Assembly (NCBI RefSeq): GCF_000187245.1
Contig: NC_027863.1
Span: forward strand, 62,001-126,000
Direction: 5' to 3'
DNA from: Ogataea parapolymorpha DL-1
Lineage: Eukaryota > Ascomycota > Pichiomycetes > Pichiales > Pichiaceae
DNA length: 64,000 nt
The notes under the pieces are model-generated. The model did no database searches. It was given only the letters and a program-made list of their open reading frames with translations, and was not told where the DNA came from. The position numbers and the translations under genes are program-made. Positions within the stretch are counted from its first letter, which is position 1, and each line of letters starts with the position of its first letter. Below are positions 35,782 to 44,400 of this stretch, piece after piece.

Positions 35782-36909
35782 ATGTCCCATCTCAGCACTA
35801 ACCTCGTCCACGGCGACGATAACACTTTTAGAAGAGTTCCTGACGTTATTCAACCAATTAATGTCACAACCACCTTTAGCTACAACGAAGATCCAGAGAA
35901 GCTTGTTAAGGCGAAGGATATAAAAGAGGGCGTTATTACCACAAGGGACCCTGTGTATTCTAGACTTTCCCATCCAAATTCTTCAAAATCTGAGGCAGTT
36001 TTGGAGCAATTGCTAGACGGCCATGTTGTTGTTTACAACTCCGGCCTTTCAGCGTTTTTCGCGGCACTCACCTACTATCATCCGAAGGTGCTCGCTATTG
36101 GGAACGGTTACCATGGCTGTCATGGAATAGCCAATCTTTTCACTAGAATTTCTGGTCTGAAGCAAGTTAGCCTGGACCAGTACGACCAATTGGGGCCTGG
36201 CGATGTTCTCCATCTAGAAACCCCAGAGAACCCGTTCGGTACCGCCCACGATTTGAGCTTCTACGTGGCCGAAGCCCATAAGAGGGGTGCGCACGTGATT
36301 TGTGATGCCACATTTGCTCCTCCCCCTCTACAGACGCCGTTCGATTTTGGCGTCGATTTGGTGATGCACTCTGCAACCAAGTACTTTGGGGGTCATTCCG
36401 ACCTCCTTGCAGGCTGTCTTGCCACAAAAGACATCAAGGTGAAGAACCAGCTGGTTTTGGACAGGACCTTCCTCGGAACCACCATTGCCAATCTCGACAG
36501 CTATTTGCTGCTGAGATCGCTCAGAACGTACGAGATGAGGATCCTCAGACAAAGTAGCAGCGCAGAGAAAATTGTGGCGCACTTTGCAGCCAACAAGGAC
36601 AAGTATCCGGTGCTGGACAAGATTTATCACTCTTCTTTGCAAAAGGAGGACTTCATCAAGGAGCAACTCCGCGGCCACAGTCCTGTCTTTGCAATTGAGC
36701 TAACAACCCCAGAACTGGCCAAGAGACTGCCTTCTAGACTGAAGTACTTTCACCATGCCACCTCTTTGGGAGGTGTCGAGTCGATGATCGAATGGCGTGC
36801 AATGACTGACCCTGGTGTTCAGGAGACTCTGCTCAGAATCAGTATCGGTGTCGAACACCCTGATGACTTGATTGCCGACCTTGACCAGGCTCTATCGAGT
36901 CTGGGCTGA
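35782..36909 (+). CDS. Cystathionine gamma-synthase/lyase-like PLP enzyme (YHR112C type)
   Basis: 375 aa, single-domain Cys/Met-metabolism PLP enzyme. Landmarks: Tyr59-Ser-Arg61 (phosphate-binding YSR of the neighbouring subunit), VYNSGLSA, ETPENP, CDATFAPP (Asp that contacts the PLP ring) and HSATK with Lys200 as the Schiff-base lysine in HSATKYFGGHSD. The C-terminus has LLRISIGVEHPDDLI with the carboxylate-binding Arg. Length and sequence style match uncharacterised Saccharomyces YHR112C. Reaction could be gamma-synthase, beta-lyase or gamma-lyase; not decidable here. It is the nearest relative in the window of the PLP half of the gene at 55142-56905. Confidence 0.88.
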   Translation: MSHLSTNLVHGDDNTFRRVPDVIQPINVTTTFSYNEDPEKLVKAKDIKEGVITTRDPVYSRLSHPNSSKSEAVLEQLLDGHVVVYNSGLSAFFAALTYYHPKVLAIGNGYHGCHGIANLFTRISGLKQVSLDQYDQLGPGDVLHLETPENPFGTAHDLSFYVAEAHKRGAHVICDATFAPPPLQTPFDFGVDLVMHSATKYFGGHSDLLAGCLATKDIKVKNQLVLDRTFLGTTIANLDSYLLLRSLRTYEMRILRQSSSAEKIVAHFAANKDKYPVLDKIYHSSLQKEDFIKEQLRGHSPVFAIELTTPELAKRLPSRLKYFHHATSLGGVESMIEWRAMTDPGVQETLLRISIGVEHPDDLIADLDQALSSLG

Positions 36910-36964
36910 ACTATGGCCTCTTACATAATCAGACCTTTTATTTTTTTAAAAGTAAACACCCTGT

Positions 36965-38845
36965 ATGTCTGATAAGTCTACCCCAGAGCCGCAGGCCACG
37001 TCGACGGCAAACACGACGCCCGTCAAAGGCCGCAAGAACCGAGCAGTGGCAAAGCAAACTGCGGAAAAGCTGCTCACTGCGTTTGCAGAGGTGAAAACAA
37101 CGGACACGTCCGAGGAAGAGCCTGGGAACGATCGCGTTATACTAGACGAGACGCCGGTCAAGAAAGAGACCAGGGGCCGCAAGCCAAAAAATTGGGTACC
37201 ACCGCCGGGGTACGTTGCGAAAAAGAAGAGCTCAAATACGCGTTCCAAGACAGTAATAGATGACGATCTCTTCCGCACCCTTGAACAGGAGTATTACCAG
37301 GAACTGACACCTCTCGTATCGAATCCCTGGCATCAGAGGCCGGGTTTTAAAAGCACGCATCAGGGAGAGACAAGAGTTTTACATTTCCACGCATTGAACA
37401 GGTCCTACGCTCGAAAGTTTCAGCTAGGACGGGATCTGATGGAGCCGAACATCTTCCATGTGAATGATGAGCTGGTACAAAAGTATCCGTTTGAGCCGCT
37501 TAAGGCGATTCCTGATGGAATTGCGGATATTATTGAAGAGGAATTGGCCTATGAGGTTGTTTGTTCGCGTGTCAATTTGACAATGCCTGTCAAGTTTGGG
37601 TTTAATGATGGTGTACGCAAACTGCTCAAAGCCGAAGGCTATGCACAATATCCGACTAATAGCGTTTTGAGACAGGGGTTTGTGGTGAACACAGGCGGCG
37701 TTCCTCTGGTGAGCTCTTTTTTGAACAAACCCATTGATGGCAAGTACTATTTATTTATATCCGTCATAGACCACGCTGGAACAGACACTTCGGTGCGCAA
37801 AGAATTGTCCATATGCCAGCCAGAGAGCTATGACGCGGCGATACAGGTCTACCAGGTAGATCTAGACAAACAAACAGTCAGTCACGCAAAGACTATGATT
37901 ATACCCTTTGGAGCTATCACATCGATGAAATGGCTTCTCAGCTCAGATCCGGATATCAGCTTGCTGGCCTGTGTTTGCAAAGATGGGGTTGTTAGAGTAC
38001 TGAAGATTAATAAGCAGTTTGTTGAGTCTGGCCGGTATTCATGTCTCGTTGCTCCATCCGTGCTTATCAATATTTCTGAGTTTGACATCTTCTCCTGCGA
38101 CTGGACATCCAGTACCACACTGGTTCTGGGACTGCGAGATGGACATCTCGCCGAAGTGGATATTACGCGGCCGCAAAAGCCGTTATTTGTGTTTGGTCTG
38201 GACGTGGAACACATTATCTCTGTGACGTCGACGTATTCTGACTCGCTTTTTGGCGTGCCGTCTCGCATAGTGGTGATATCGGCCACAGACTTCTACTACT
38301 ACCTGGTTGATTTGGATAACATGAGAGTGATAGCGGAGTCTCAGAAGACCAAGGTCCCGTGTACCCAAATCCAGTACTCTGCTTTGGTTGATGGGTTTGT
38401 GGTTGCAGATGCCACAAAAACGCCAAAGTTTGTGAGCAAAAAAGACGTTCAAAGCTACGTTACACTAAACTTGTGGGACGATAACCAGGTGTTCTCCATT
38501 GGAGCTTCGGATTTTGCACCGTTTTTCGTGGCAGGCTACGTTAATGGTTCGGTAAGATTATACAATCCGATTAGAAGAATACATAGCACTGCCAAGCTGA
38601 AAGTGGCTCCCGCGTCTTTGCGCTTGATGAAGATGGATGTCAGCAAAGACGAATTTCGTTTGGATCTCAAATATGTGGTAACGTCGGATTCGAAAGACGT
38701 CGAAAGCCACTCCATCTATGACAACAGAATTAATGTGACAAGCTGTGCACTCGCAAACACGCCGTCCTGTTCCGGTTTGATCGCCTGTTCATTTGCCAAT
38801 GGACTGGTGGCTATAGAACGAATCTTGAGCGCGGAATCGATTTAG
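36965..38845 (+). CDS. TFC6: RNA polymerase III factor TFIIIC subunit Tfc6 (tau91)
   Basis: 626 aa (yeast Tfc6 is 672). A charged N-terminus with an AT-hook-like RGRKPKNW (about residues 79-86) is followed by a C-terminal WD40-like propeller from about residue 220 on. The sequence between (HQRPGFKSTHQGETRVLHFH) matches the Tfc6 pattern. Tfc6 binds Tfc3 and the B-box of tRNA genes. The final codons overlap the converging UBA4 stop (shared TTAG at 38842-38845). Confidence 0.72.
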   Translation: MSDKSTPEPQATSTANTTPVKGRKNRAVAKQTAEKLLTAFAEVKTTDTSEEEPGNDRVILDETPVKKETRGRKPKNWVPPPGYVAKKKSSNTRSKTVIDDDLFRTLEQEYYQELTPLVSNPWHQRPGFKSTHQGETRVLHFHALNRSYARKFQLGRDLMEPNIFHVNDELVQKYPFEPLKAIPDGIADIIEEELAYEVVCSRVNLTMPVKFGFNDGVRKLLKAEGYAQYPTNSVLRQGFVVNTGGVPLVSSFLNKPIDGKYYLFISVIDHAGTDTSVRKELSICQPESYDAAIQVYQVDLDKQTVSHAKTMIIPFGAITSMKWLLSSDPDISLLACVCKDGVVRVLKINKQFVESGRYSCLVAPSVLINISEFDIFSCDWTSSTTLVLGLRDGHLAEVDITRPQKPLFVFGLDVEHIISVTSTYSDSLFGVPSRIVVISATDFYYYLVDLDNMRVIAESQKTKVPCTQIQYSALVDGFVVADATKTPKFVSKKDVQSYVTLNLWDDNQVFSIGASDFAPFFVAGYVNGSVRLYNPIRRIHSTAKLKVAPASLRLMKMDVSKDEFRLDLKYVVTSDSKDVESHSIYDNRINVTSCALANTPSCSGLIACSFANGLVAIERILSAESI

Positions 38846-40011
38846 TAAATAGGGAAGTTTGGGTCTATCTGCCGAGACCATTGCGTTAGCCCGCCTATGA
38901 CATCCACACAGTTCTCATATCCGATGCTCTTCAAATGTTTCACTGCAAGCTGCGAGTCATTTCCAAATCGGCAAATAACGTATATCATAGTTTCCTTTGG
39001 CACATCCAGAGTGTCCATGTGTTTTAGTGCGTTGAGTGGTATATTAATCGAATTTGGCAGATGGACAATGGAATACTGTTCTTTGGCTCGCACATCGACC
39101 AGATAGGGCGCTCTCTGCGCAGAAAGCTGCTCCACAGATACTCTTTCATCCTTCTCAAGAACATTATAGTCCATCTTACCGCACCACACAGCATAGTCGA
39201 GCTCTGTTTCTATCACGTGCCTTGTTATTTCTCGCGTTCCGGCATTGCACACTCGGCACTTGGGCGATCGTCTGCGCATTTTGAACGTCCGTAAGCTTTG
39301 CAACGGGCCATAACCGCTGTATAAAGATAAAAAAGGTTGAAACTCCACATCCTCCCTCAAGTAGTAGCCACTAACCACCTTAATGGCTTCCAGTGCCATC
39401 ATCACACCCATAATCCCGATAACTGGGCCAAGAACTCCTCCGTCGCTGCAAGCAGTCACAGAGCTAGGAGGTGGCGGTGTTGGATAGAAACAACGATAAC
39501 AGGGACCGGTGTTGTTGAAATTGAGAATGGATAACTGACCCTCGGTCTTGAGACCAGATCCGGAAATAACCGTCAAACCAAGTAGCACGGCAGTATCATT
39601 GATCAAATACCGGGTGGCAGGAGTGTCCGTGCAGTCCAAAATGATATCATACTGTTCAAAAATTCCAAAGCTGTTATCCGGACTGAGAGCCACCGGATGA
39701 GTATTGATTTGCACTAAAGGATTGAGTTTGGCAAGCTGGAGCTTTGCAGACTCGCATTTCAACATCTCCACTGTTTCTGATGTGTGCAAGATTTGTCTAT
39801 GAAGGTTCGAGATATCGACGGTATCGTGATCCACGATTCCTACCGTGCCAAAACCAGCTCCAACAAGATACTGCAAAGCTGGACACCCAAGACCACCGGC
39901 TCCAACGACCAGTACACGAGAATTCTTCAGCGAGATCTGGCCCTGCAGACCAAACTCGGGCACTATGAGCTGTCGCCCATAGCGAAGGTACTCATTTAAG
40001 GACAAAGACAT
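38842..40011 (-). CDS. UBA4: E1-like sulfur-carrier activating enzyme Uba4 (MoeB + rhodanese)
   Basis: 389 aa from the ATG at 40009-40011; a 46-codon upstream extension is not family-like. An N-terminal adenylation domain (VLVVGAGGLGCPALQYL, then DISNLHRQILH) has zinc-pair CYRC and CRVC and the catalytic Cys segment VTACSDGGVLGP. A C-terminal rhodanese domain carries the active-site loop CRFGNDSQ. Uba4 adenylates Urm1, transfers sulfur to it and drives tRNA wobble thiolation and urmylation. The stop overlaps TFC6. The 44-bp gap to the upstream p24 gene on the same strand holds a TGAAATATTTTTT box. Confidence 0.95.
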   Translation of the reverse strand: MSLSLNEYLRYGRQLIVPEFGLQGQISLKNSRVLVVGAGGLGCPALQYLVGAGFGTVGIVDHDTVDISNLHRQILHTSETVEMLKCESAKLQLAKLNPLVQINTHPVALSPDNSFGIFEQYDIILDCTDTPATRYLINDTAVLLGLTVISGSGLKTEGQLSILNFNNTGPCYRCFYPTPPPPSSVTACSDGGVLGPVIGIMGVMMALEAIKVVSGYYLREDVEFQPFLSLYSGYGPLQSLRTFKMRRRSPKCRVCNAGTREITRHVIETELDYAVWCGKMDYNVLEKDERVSVEQLSAQRAPYLVDVRAKEQYSIVHLPNSINIPLNALKHMDTLDVPKETMIYVICRFGNDSQLAVKHLKSIGYENCVDVIGGLTQWSRQIDPNFPIY

Positions 40012-40020
40012 GATTAATAG

Positions 40021-40033
40021 TGAAATATTTTTT
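40021..40033 (-). promoter_or_regulatory. TGAAATATTTTTT box upstream of UBA4
   Basis: A 13-mer shared with the MAK21 and UTP14 upstream regions, here 10-22 bp before the UBA4 start in a 44-bp gap. Such AT-rich boxes arise easily by chance, so weight is low. Confidence 0.25.
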
Positions 40034-40055
40034 ATATGCTGCACAGCCTTATTAA

Positions 40056-40700
40056 CTAGACGACCTTTTGCTTGACGAAGAAGCTCTTGAGGTACGTCAA
40101 TTGCCAAGCGCAAGTCGCGAGCAAGACAATGACCTGGATGACAGTCCACTTCACAGTACGGTAGTTGACAGATTCGGATATGTCTCTGAACACGGCTTCT
40201 CTTTCTCTGAACAGGCTTTGCTCTCTGCGGATCTCCTGGAGCTTCTTGACCAGTTCGTTGGTTTTCTGGGTCAAATAATTGATGTCTCCAGTTCTCTTCG
40301 AGTCCACAAGTGGTTTGGCGTCTCCAATCACGAGATCAAAGAAGACTCTGTGTTTGGCACGTTTCGACCAGTCAGAGTGTCTTGGTGTCAGGCAGAATTT
40401 GTGTTCACCTGAGTCGTAAGAAGTGAACGTAAATTGGCCGGTCGGAGCGTTCTTCTGGGACACAACACGGTGGTTGTTGTCAAAGGTCTCATCCACAGTG
40501 ATCTCCATTTTGAGGTTATTCACAGGAACGTAATCGTCGTCTTTAGGACTCCATTCATAAGCTTCGTATTTGCCCACTGCGATGGTATCTTTCGGCAATT
40601 CTTCAAAGAAACACTTCGTTTCATCGGTTTCCATGTAGAAGTGGAGAGCGTGGGCCACCTTAGCGGCCAAAAGCGCTGGAATCAGAAATCCGAATTTCAT
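40056..40700 (-). CDS. p24/TMED family cargo receptor (Erp1/5/6 type)
   Basis: 214 aa from the ATG at 40698-40700 (a start 15 codons earlier has no signal peptide character). Signal peptide residues 1-19 (MKFGFLIPALLAAKVAHA), GOLD domain with Cys in ETDETKCFFEEL and GEHKFCL, a coiled-coil stalk (about residues 155-180), one transmembrane helix near residue 190-207 and a short tail ending KQKVV. p24 proteins cycle between ER and Golgi with COPI/COPII and select GPI-anchored cargo. The paralogue number is not decidable. Confidence 0.9.
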   Translation of the reverse strand: MKFGFLIPALLAAKVAHALHFYMETDETKCFFEELPKDTIAVGKYEAYEWSPKDDDYVPVNNLKMEITVDETFDNNHRVVSQKNAPTGQFTFTSYDSGEHKFCLTPRHSDWSKRAKHRVFFDLVIGDAKPLVDSKRTGDINYLTQKTNELVKKLQEIRREQSLFREREAVFRDISESVNYRTVKWTVIQVIVLLATCAWQLTYLKSFFVKQKVV

Positions 40701-40778
40701 GACAACGCGTAAAAATAGTATAAAATTGGAAGAAAAAACACCCACAACAAAATCGTGGAAAGTAATTAATTTGGTGCT

Positions 40779-42518
40779 CTATTTACGACGCTTAATTTTT
40801 TGAACCAAGTCTCCCAACTTCTCGTTCTTCTCTCGAGGCTCCTTGGACTTACGCTTCTTCATCAGCTTCTCCATAGTAGCAGTGCGCTTGAACTCAGAGT
40901 GAGTTGGATCAATGGCAAAGGCGTGGTCCTCGAAGATCTCGTTGAAACGATCGTCGTTCTCATCGATGTCGACAGAATCGCCAGCTTCCTCCGACTTCTT
41001 GGCGTTGTTCTTGTTCTTTTTGTCCTTGCGCTTTTTCTTCTCCTCCTTCAACATCTGCTTCATGTCGAAGTGTTCATGTTCAGGTCCCTTGTCCTCGTCC
41101 ATCATGAGTAATTCCAGCTCTGCCTTCTTCTTTTCGTCCAACTCCTGTCTCTCAGACTTCAAAGCCTTCTTTCGTTCCTTCTTTTCCTCCTCTGTTGCCT
41201 TCTTCAGCTCCTTTAACTTTTCCTTGCGCTTTCTCCGTCTCTCTTTCTCTTTTCTCCTGATTTTGTCTATGGTGGTTTCCTCGTTCTCTTTCTCTTCCTC
41301 CTGTCCCTCTAGTCCTGGAGTGAAAGTAATCTCCATGTCCACATCGTTCACATCCTTCTTCTCCAACACCTCGGAAACAAGGCTTTTATACTTGTTGACA
41401 GCCTCGTTGTCGCTCTCCTCAGAGTCAGAGGCCAAATAAGCTTTGAAGTCCATATCATCGATCTCCTTCTGTGAAAATGCTCTGGAAGCCATTGCAAGAC
41501 GCTCGGCAGGAGTCTCGTCCCATGTGAGTTTAACCTTAGAGTGCTGCAACGCATCGGTGGTGAATGAGTTAGGCTTGTAATTGGATGGAACCTTTGTGCA
41601 TTCATCTCGAGGAGCATCGTCAAATGTCATATCTTCTGGAACGTAACGAAGATCAAAGTGGTTAGCTGTAGACTCGTATTCAGTTCCATCACAATTCTCA
41701 TATATAGCACGCGATGTTTGCACACTGTCACACCTCACAATAGCATAGTAGTATCTAAGCCTCTGAAGTTGGTATAATCTCAAAGCTTTAGAATTGTAAT
41801 CAATGCCGTCGTCTTCTGTGTAAAGCTTTTTAGCTGCTTTGGCCAAATCTAAGTCCTCATCGTCGTCCGAATCGCTTTCCACCTTCTTCGACTTGAATAT
41901 TTCCTTTGGAGGGCCCTCAATCTGTTCCTGCTGCATGCGCTGTTTTCCGTACTCAGACGGGTATATGCTCACCGAAAGAATTTTCCCACCTTTGGGGACA
42001 AATCCCATAAAGGTAGCAAAAAGGTCTGTGGAATTTATATGATCCCAATCCAGATTCACTACCGCAAAAGTACTTGTTGGTTCTCCTTCTGGAGGTTCAT
42101 CTTCAAGCTGGATCTCTTCGCTATCTTCGTCGCTGACATGCTCACTATCATTCGCGCTCTCACTCTCGTCAGATGATGATTCTTCAGACACAAGTCCTCT
42201 TGCTCTATCTAGAATGTTGGATGCAGACTCACTCAACTCGCTGTCGCTTTCGCTCTCACTTTCATTTTCTTCTTCTTGACTTTCTTCACCCTCCTTCTTG
42301 TAATATTTATCAAAATCATCTTTCTTGTCCTCCTTTATTTTACGTCCATACTTGTCTAGCTTCCTTTTCTTTCCCAGCTTCAACTCGTCCTTCGTAAAAC
42401 GTTCATCCACTGCAACCTTCAGGTCTTTACGCTTCGGGAGTCTAAATTTAGGGTCACTGTAGACTTTCGCAAACCGTGGGTCCTGAGTGACAACGTCCTT
42501 TTTCTTGTCCTTGGCCAT
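40779..42518 (-). CDS. ESF1: Nucleolar pre-rRNA processing protein Esf1
   Basis: 579 aa (yeast 628). Opens with DPRFAKVYSDPKFRLPKRKD, followed by acidic Ser-rich tracts, the Esf1 core with WDHINSTDLFATFMGF and KLTWDETPAER, and closes with the NUC153 segment DDRFNEIFEDHAFAIDPTHSEFKRT (residues near 535-560). Esf1 is needed for early 18S processing. It is divergent from RTC5 across 109 bp that carries three copies of AATTTTTT. Confidence 0.95.
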   Translation of the reverse strand: MAKDKKKDVVTQDPRFAKVYSDPKFRLPKRKDLKVAVDERFTKDELKLGKKRKLDKYGRKIKEDKKDDFDKYYKKEGEESQEEENESESESDSELSESASNILDRARGLVSEESSSDESESANDSEHVSDEDSEEIQLEDEPPEGEPTSTFAVVNLDWDHINSTDLFATFMGFVPKGGKILSVSIYPSEYGKQRMQQEQIEGPPKEIFKSKKVESDSDDDEDLDLAKAAKKLYTEDDGIDYNSKALRLYQLQRLRYYYAIVRCDSVQTSRAIYENCDGTEYESTANHFDLRYVPEDMTFDDAPRDECTKVPSNYKPNSFTTDALQHSKVKLTWDETPAERLAMASRAFSQKEIDDMDFKAYLASDSEESDNEAVNKYKSLVSEVLEKKDVNDVDMEITFTPGLEGQEEEKENEETTIDKIRRKEKERRRKRKEKLKELKKATEEEKKERKKALKSERQELDEKKKAELELLMMDEDKGPEHEHFDMKQMLKEEKKKRKDKKNKNNAKKSEEAGDSVDIDENDDRFNEIFEDHAFAIDPTHSEFKRTATMEKLMKKRKSKEPREKNEKLGDLVQKIKRRK

Positions 42519-42531
42519 GGATCTGAAAATT

Positions 42532-42555
42532 AATTTTTTAATTTTTTAATTTTTT
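42532..42555 (+). repeat. Triplet tandem repeat of AATTTTTT in the ESF1/RTC5 promoter
   Basis: Three perfect 8-bp copies of AATTTTTT lie 14-37 bp before the ESF1 start. Poly(dA:dT) of this type excludes nucleosomes in yeast promoters. Copy number could vary between strains. Confidence 0.7.
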
Positions 42556-42627
42556 ATTATCCCGCTTTTTTATTTCTGTCAATGTATTTTCGTCCCATAA
42601 TTTTATTATCTGCAGATATCTTTTGCT

Positions 42628-44379
42628 ATGGGCCAATCTTCAAGTACAGAGTCCCCGGAAATAGCAAAGTTCACTAATGGCAAGCTCTCGCGGGGCGAGT
42701 TGGAGAATGCATTTATCAGGGATGCAACACGGTCATTTCAGCCAATTGAGCTGATCTCGCTTCGAGATAATCTGGGTCTTAAAGAGTTGCAAGGATCAAC
42801 TGTTATCACAGCGAGACAATTGACCAACATTATCCAACTTCCGGAGACACCGGCGACGCAAGATATCACAAAATGCTTTTGCTTCTTAGCTCGATTTCCA
42901 AACTATCGCACAGGCTCCGATCTCAACGTTGCTGGGGTGCTTAAGGTATTGACGATACTAAACCCCGAGAAATTTGCACAGCTATTTGGTAATAACACCC
43001 GCTACTTCCTCATGCTGATATTTCTAGCCTTGAGTTTTGATTCAAGTCACGAGCCAGACCCCGATAAGTCGGAGAAAATGGCTTCTTCAGATGACCCAGT
43101 GGATGTTGTTTACTTGCATGATAAGCTTCAATGGATGCTCATTCCTCAAGTGCAATCATTTGACGGCATTGAATTCTCGCAATACCCTTTACCGGCCTCA
43201 AAGCTCCTAAGGATATTGACACTGCTGCTTTACGTAGCACCAATCAGTTTGGAGGTGAACCGCTCGCAACCTTTGGGAAAGCAATTCCAGTTCGACGACA
43301 TAAGCTGGCTGGAGTACGAGAAGAAGGCAATGAATTTATTGCGTTCGTTTGACTTGGATTTGACAAGCTCCAACTACACATCTAGAAAAATTACATTTGC
43401 TACATTCGAGAAAATCATTGGTACTTCGTACTCCAACGGAACTATGCCGAATTTGCTTGTTCCATTATACCACTTGCTCGACTCGTTGCTTTATAATACA
43501 AGAGGGACTCTTCATAACATTGAATTTGCAGATTCTCGTATTCTTACGCGTCCGATGCTTTCACAGTTGGCTACCATACTGCCTGAGGAGCTTGTTTTCA
43601 CCAGACTCAAGAAACTATTTGTCGGAGCAGAATCTGGATTTAGCATGCGTTCCATGGAATCGAAAGTTTTTAAGTGGAATGCTCCCACTATACTCTTAGT
43701 TTCTGGTAAACTAATTGAGATGCAACCGTCATCCATGCCTGTCCCGAAAAACAAAAAATATGCCGCTTTTCTGACCGAATATCCTCGCTTTCACGCATCA
43801 AACAACAAGTCACCTAAACCGCCCTCAGCCGATGATGACACATATACATTCATGGTTTATCTACAAAAACCATGGAAGATCAGCAATAGCGAATGTTTCG
43901 GAGACGAACACTCCTTCATTGCACAATTATCTCCCAGACAGATTATATACCCGCCTTCTGCATACGCACACAACTACGCCTATTTCAACACGCTGGGGGG
44001 CGGCCTAGGCTTTGGTAGCAAGCCGCCACTCATCAAAAATAATGTCCGGATTTTCAAGCCAGGAGAAGTGTCGCTCACGATTGAAGCTGCTATGGAAATT
44101 GCCAGCTTCCGTCACCTGGCTGTCCCAGGAACTTACAAAACAGGCTCAATATTTCCGCACGACGTGCCAGAGTTCGAAATCAGCATTAACATCACCAACC
44201 TCGAAGTTTGGGGATGCGGATCGCAAAAAGAGCTCGAAGAACAGAAAAAATTATGGGAATGGGAAAACAGGGAGGCAGAAGCAAGGAAGAAGCTCAATGC
44301 GATGCATTGGGATGATGGGAAGGCGCTGCTTGAAATGGCAGGTATGATAGGGAAACATCAAAGCGGCGGTAGTGTGTGA
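42628..44379 (+). CDS. RTC5: TLDc-domain protein Rtc5
   Basis: 583 aa (yeast Rtc5 567). Gly2 follows the initiator Met in MGQSSSTE, a strong N-myristoylation signal, so it is likely on a membrane (vacuole in Saccharomyces). The C-terminal TLDc domain spans about residues 320-530, including HSFIAQLSPRQIIYP, FNTLGGGLGFG and EFEISINITNLEVWGCG. TLDc proteins interact with the V-ATPase; Rtc5 promotes its disassembly. Divergent from ESF1, convergent with RIO1 (21-bp gap). Confidence 0.9.
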   Translation: MGQSSSTESPEIAKFTNGKLSRGELENAFIRDATRSFQPIELISLRDNLGLKELQGSTVITARQLTNIIQLPETPATQDITKCFCFLARFPNYRTGSDLNVAGVLKVLTILNPEKFAQLFGNNTRYFLMLIFLALSFDSSHEPDPDKSEKMASSDDPVDVVYLHDKLQWMLIPQVQSFDGIEFSQYPLPASKLLRILTLLLYVAPISLEVNRSQPLGKQFQFDDISWLEYEKKAMNLLRSFDLDLTSSNYTSRKITFATFEKIIGTSYSNGTMPNLLVPLYHLLDSLLYNTRGTLHNIEFADSRILTRPMLSQLATILPEELVFTRLKKLFVGAESGFSMRSMESKVFKWNAPTILLVSGKLIEMQPSSMPVPKNKKYAAFLTEYPRFHASNNKSPKPPSADDDTYTFMVYLQKPWKISNSECFGDEHSFIAQLSPRQIIYPPSAYAHNYAYFNTLGGGLGFGSKPPLIKNNVRIFKPGEVSLTIEAAMEIASFRHLAVPGTYKTGSIFPHDVPEFEISINITNLEVWGCGSQKELEEQKKLWEWENREAEARKKLNAMHWDDGKALLEMAGMIGKHQSGGSV

Positions 44380-44400
44380 CTCGCAGAATATATCTATGAA

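Noticed and set aside
40012..40149. 46-codon extension of UBA4
   Set aside because: It overlaps the 3' end of the neighbouring p24 gene and precedes the family-typical start.
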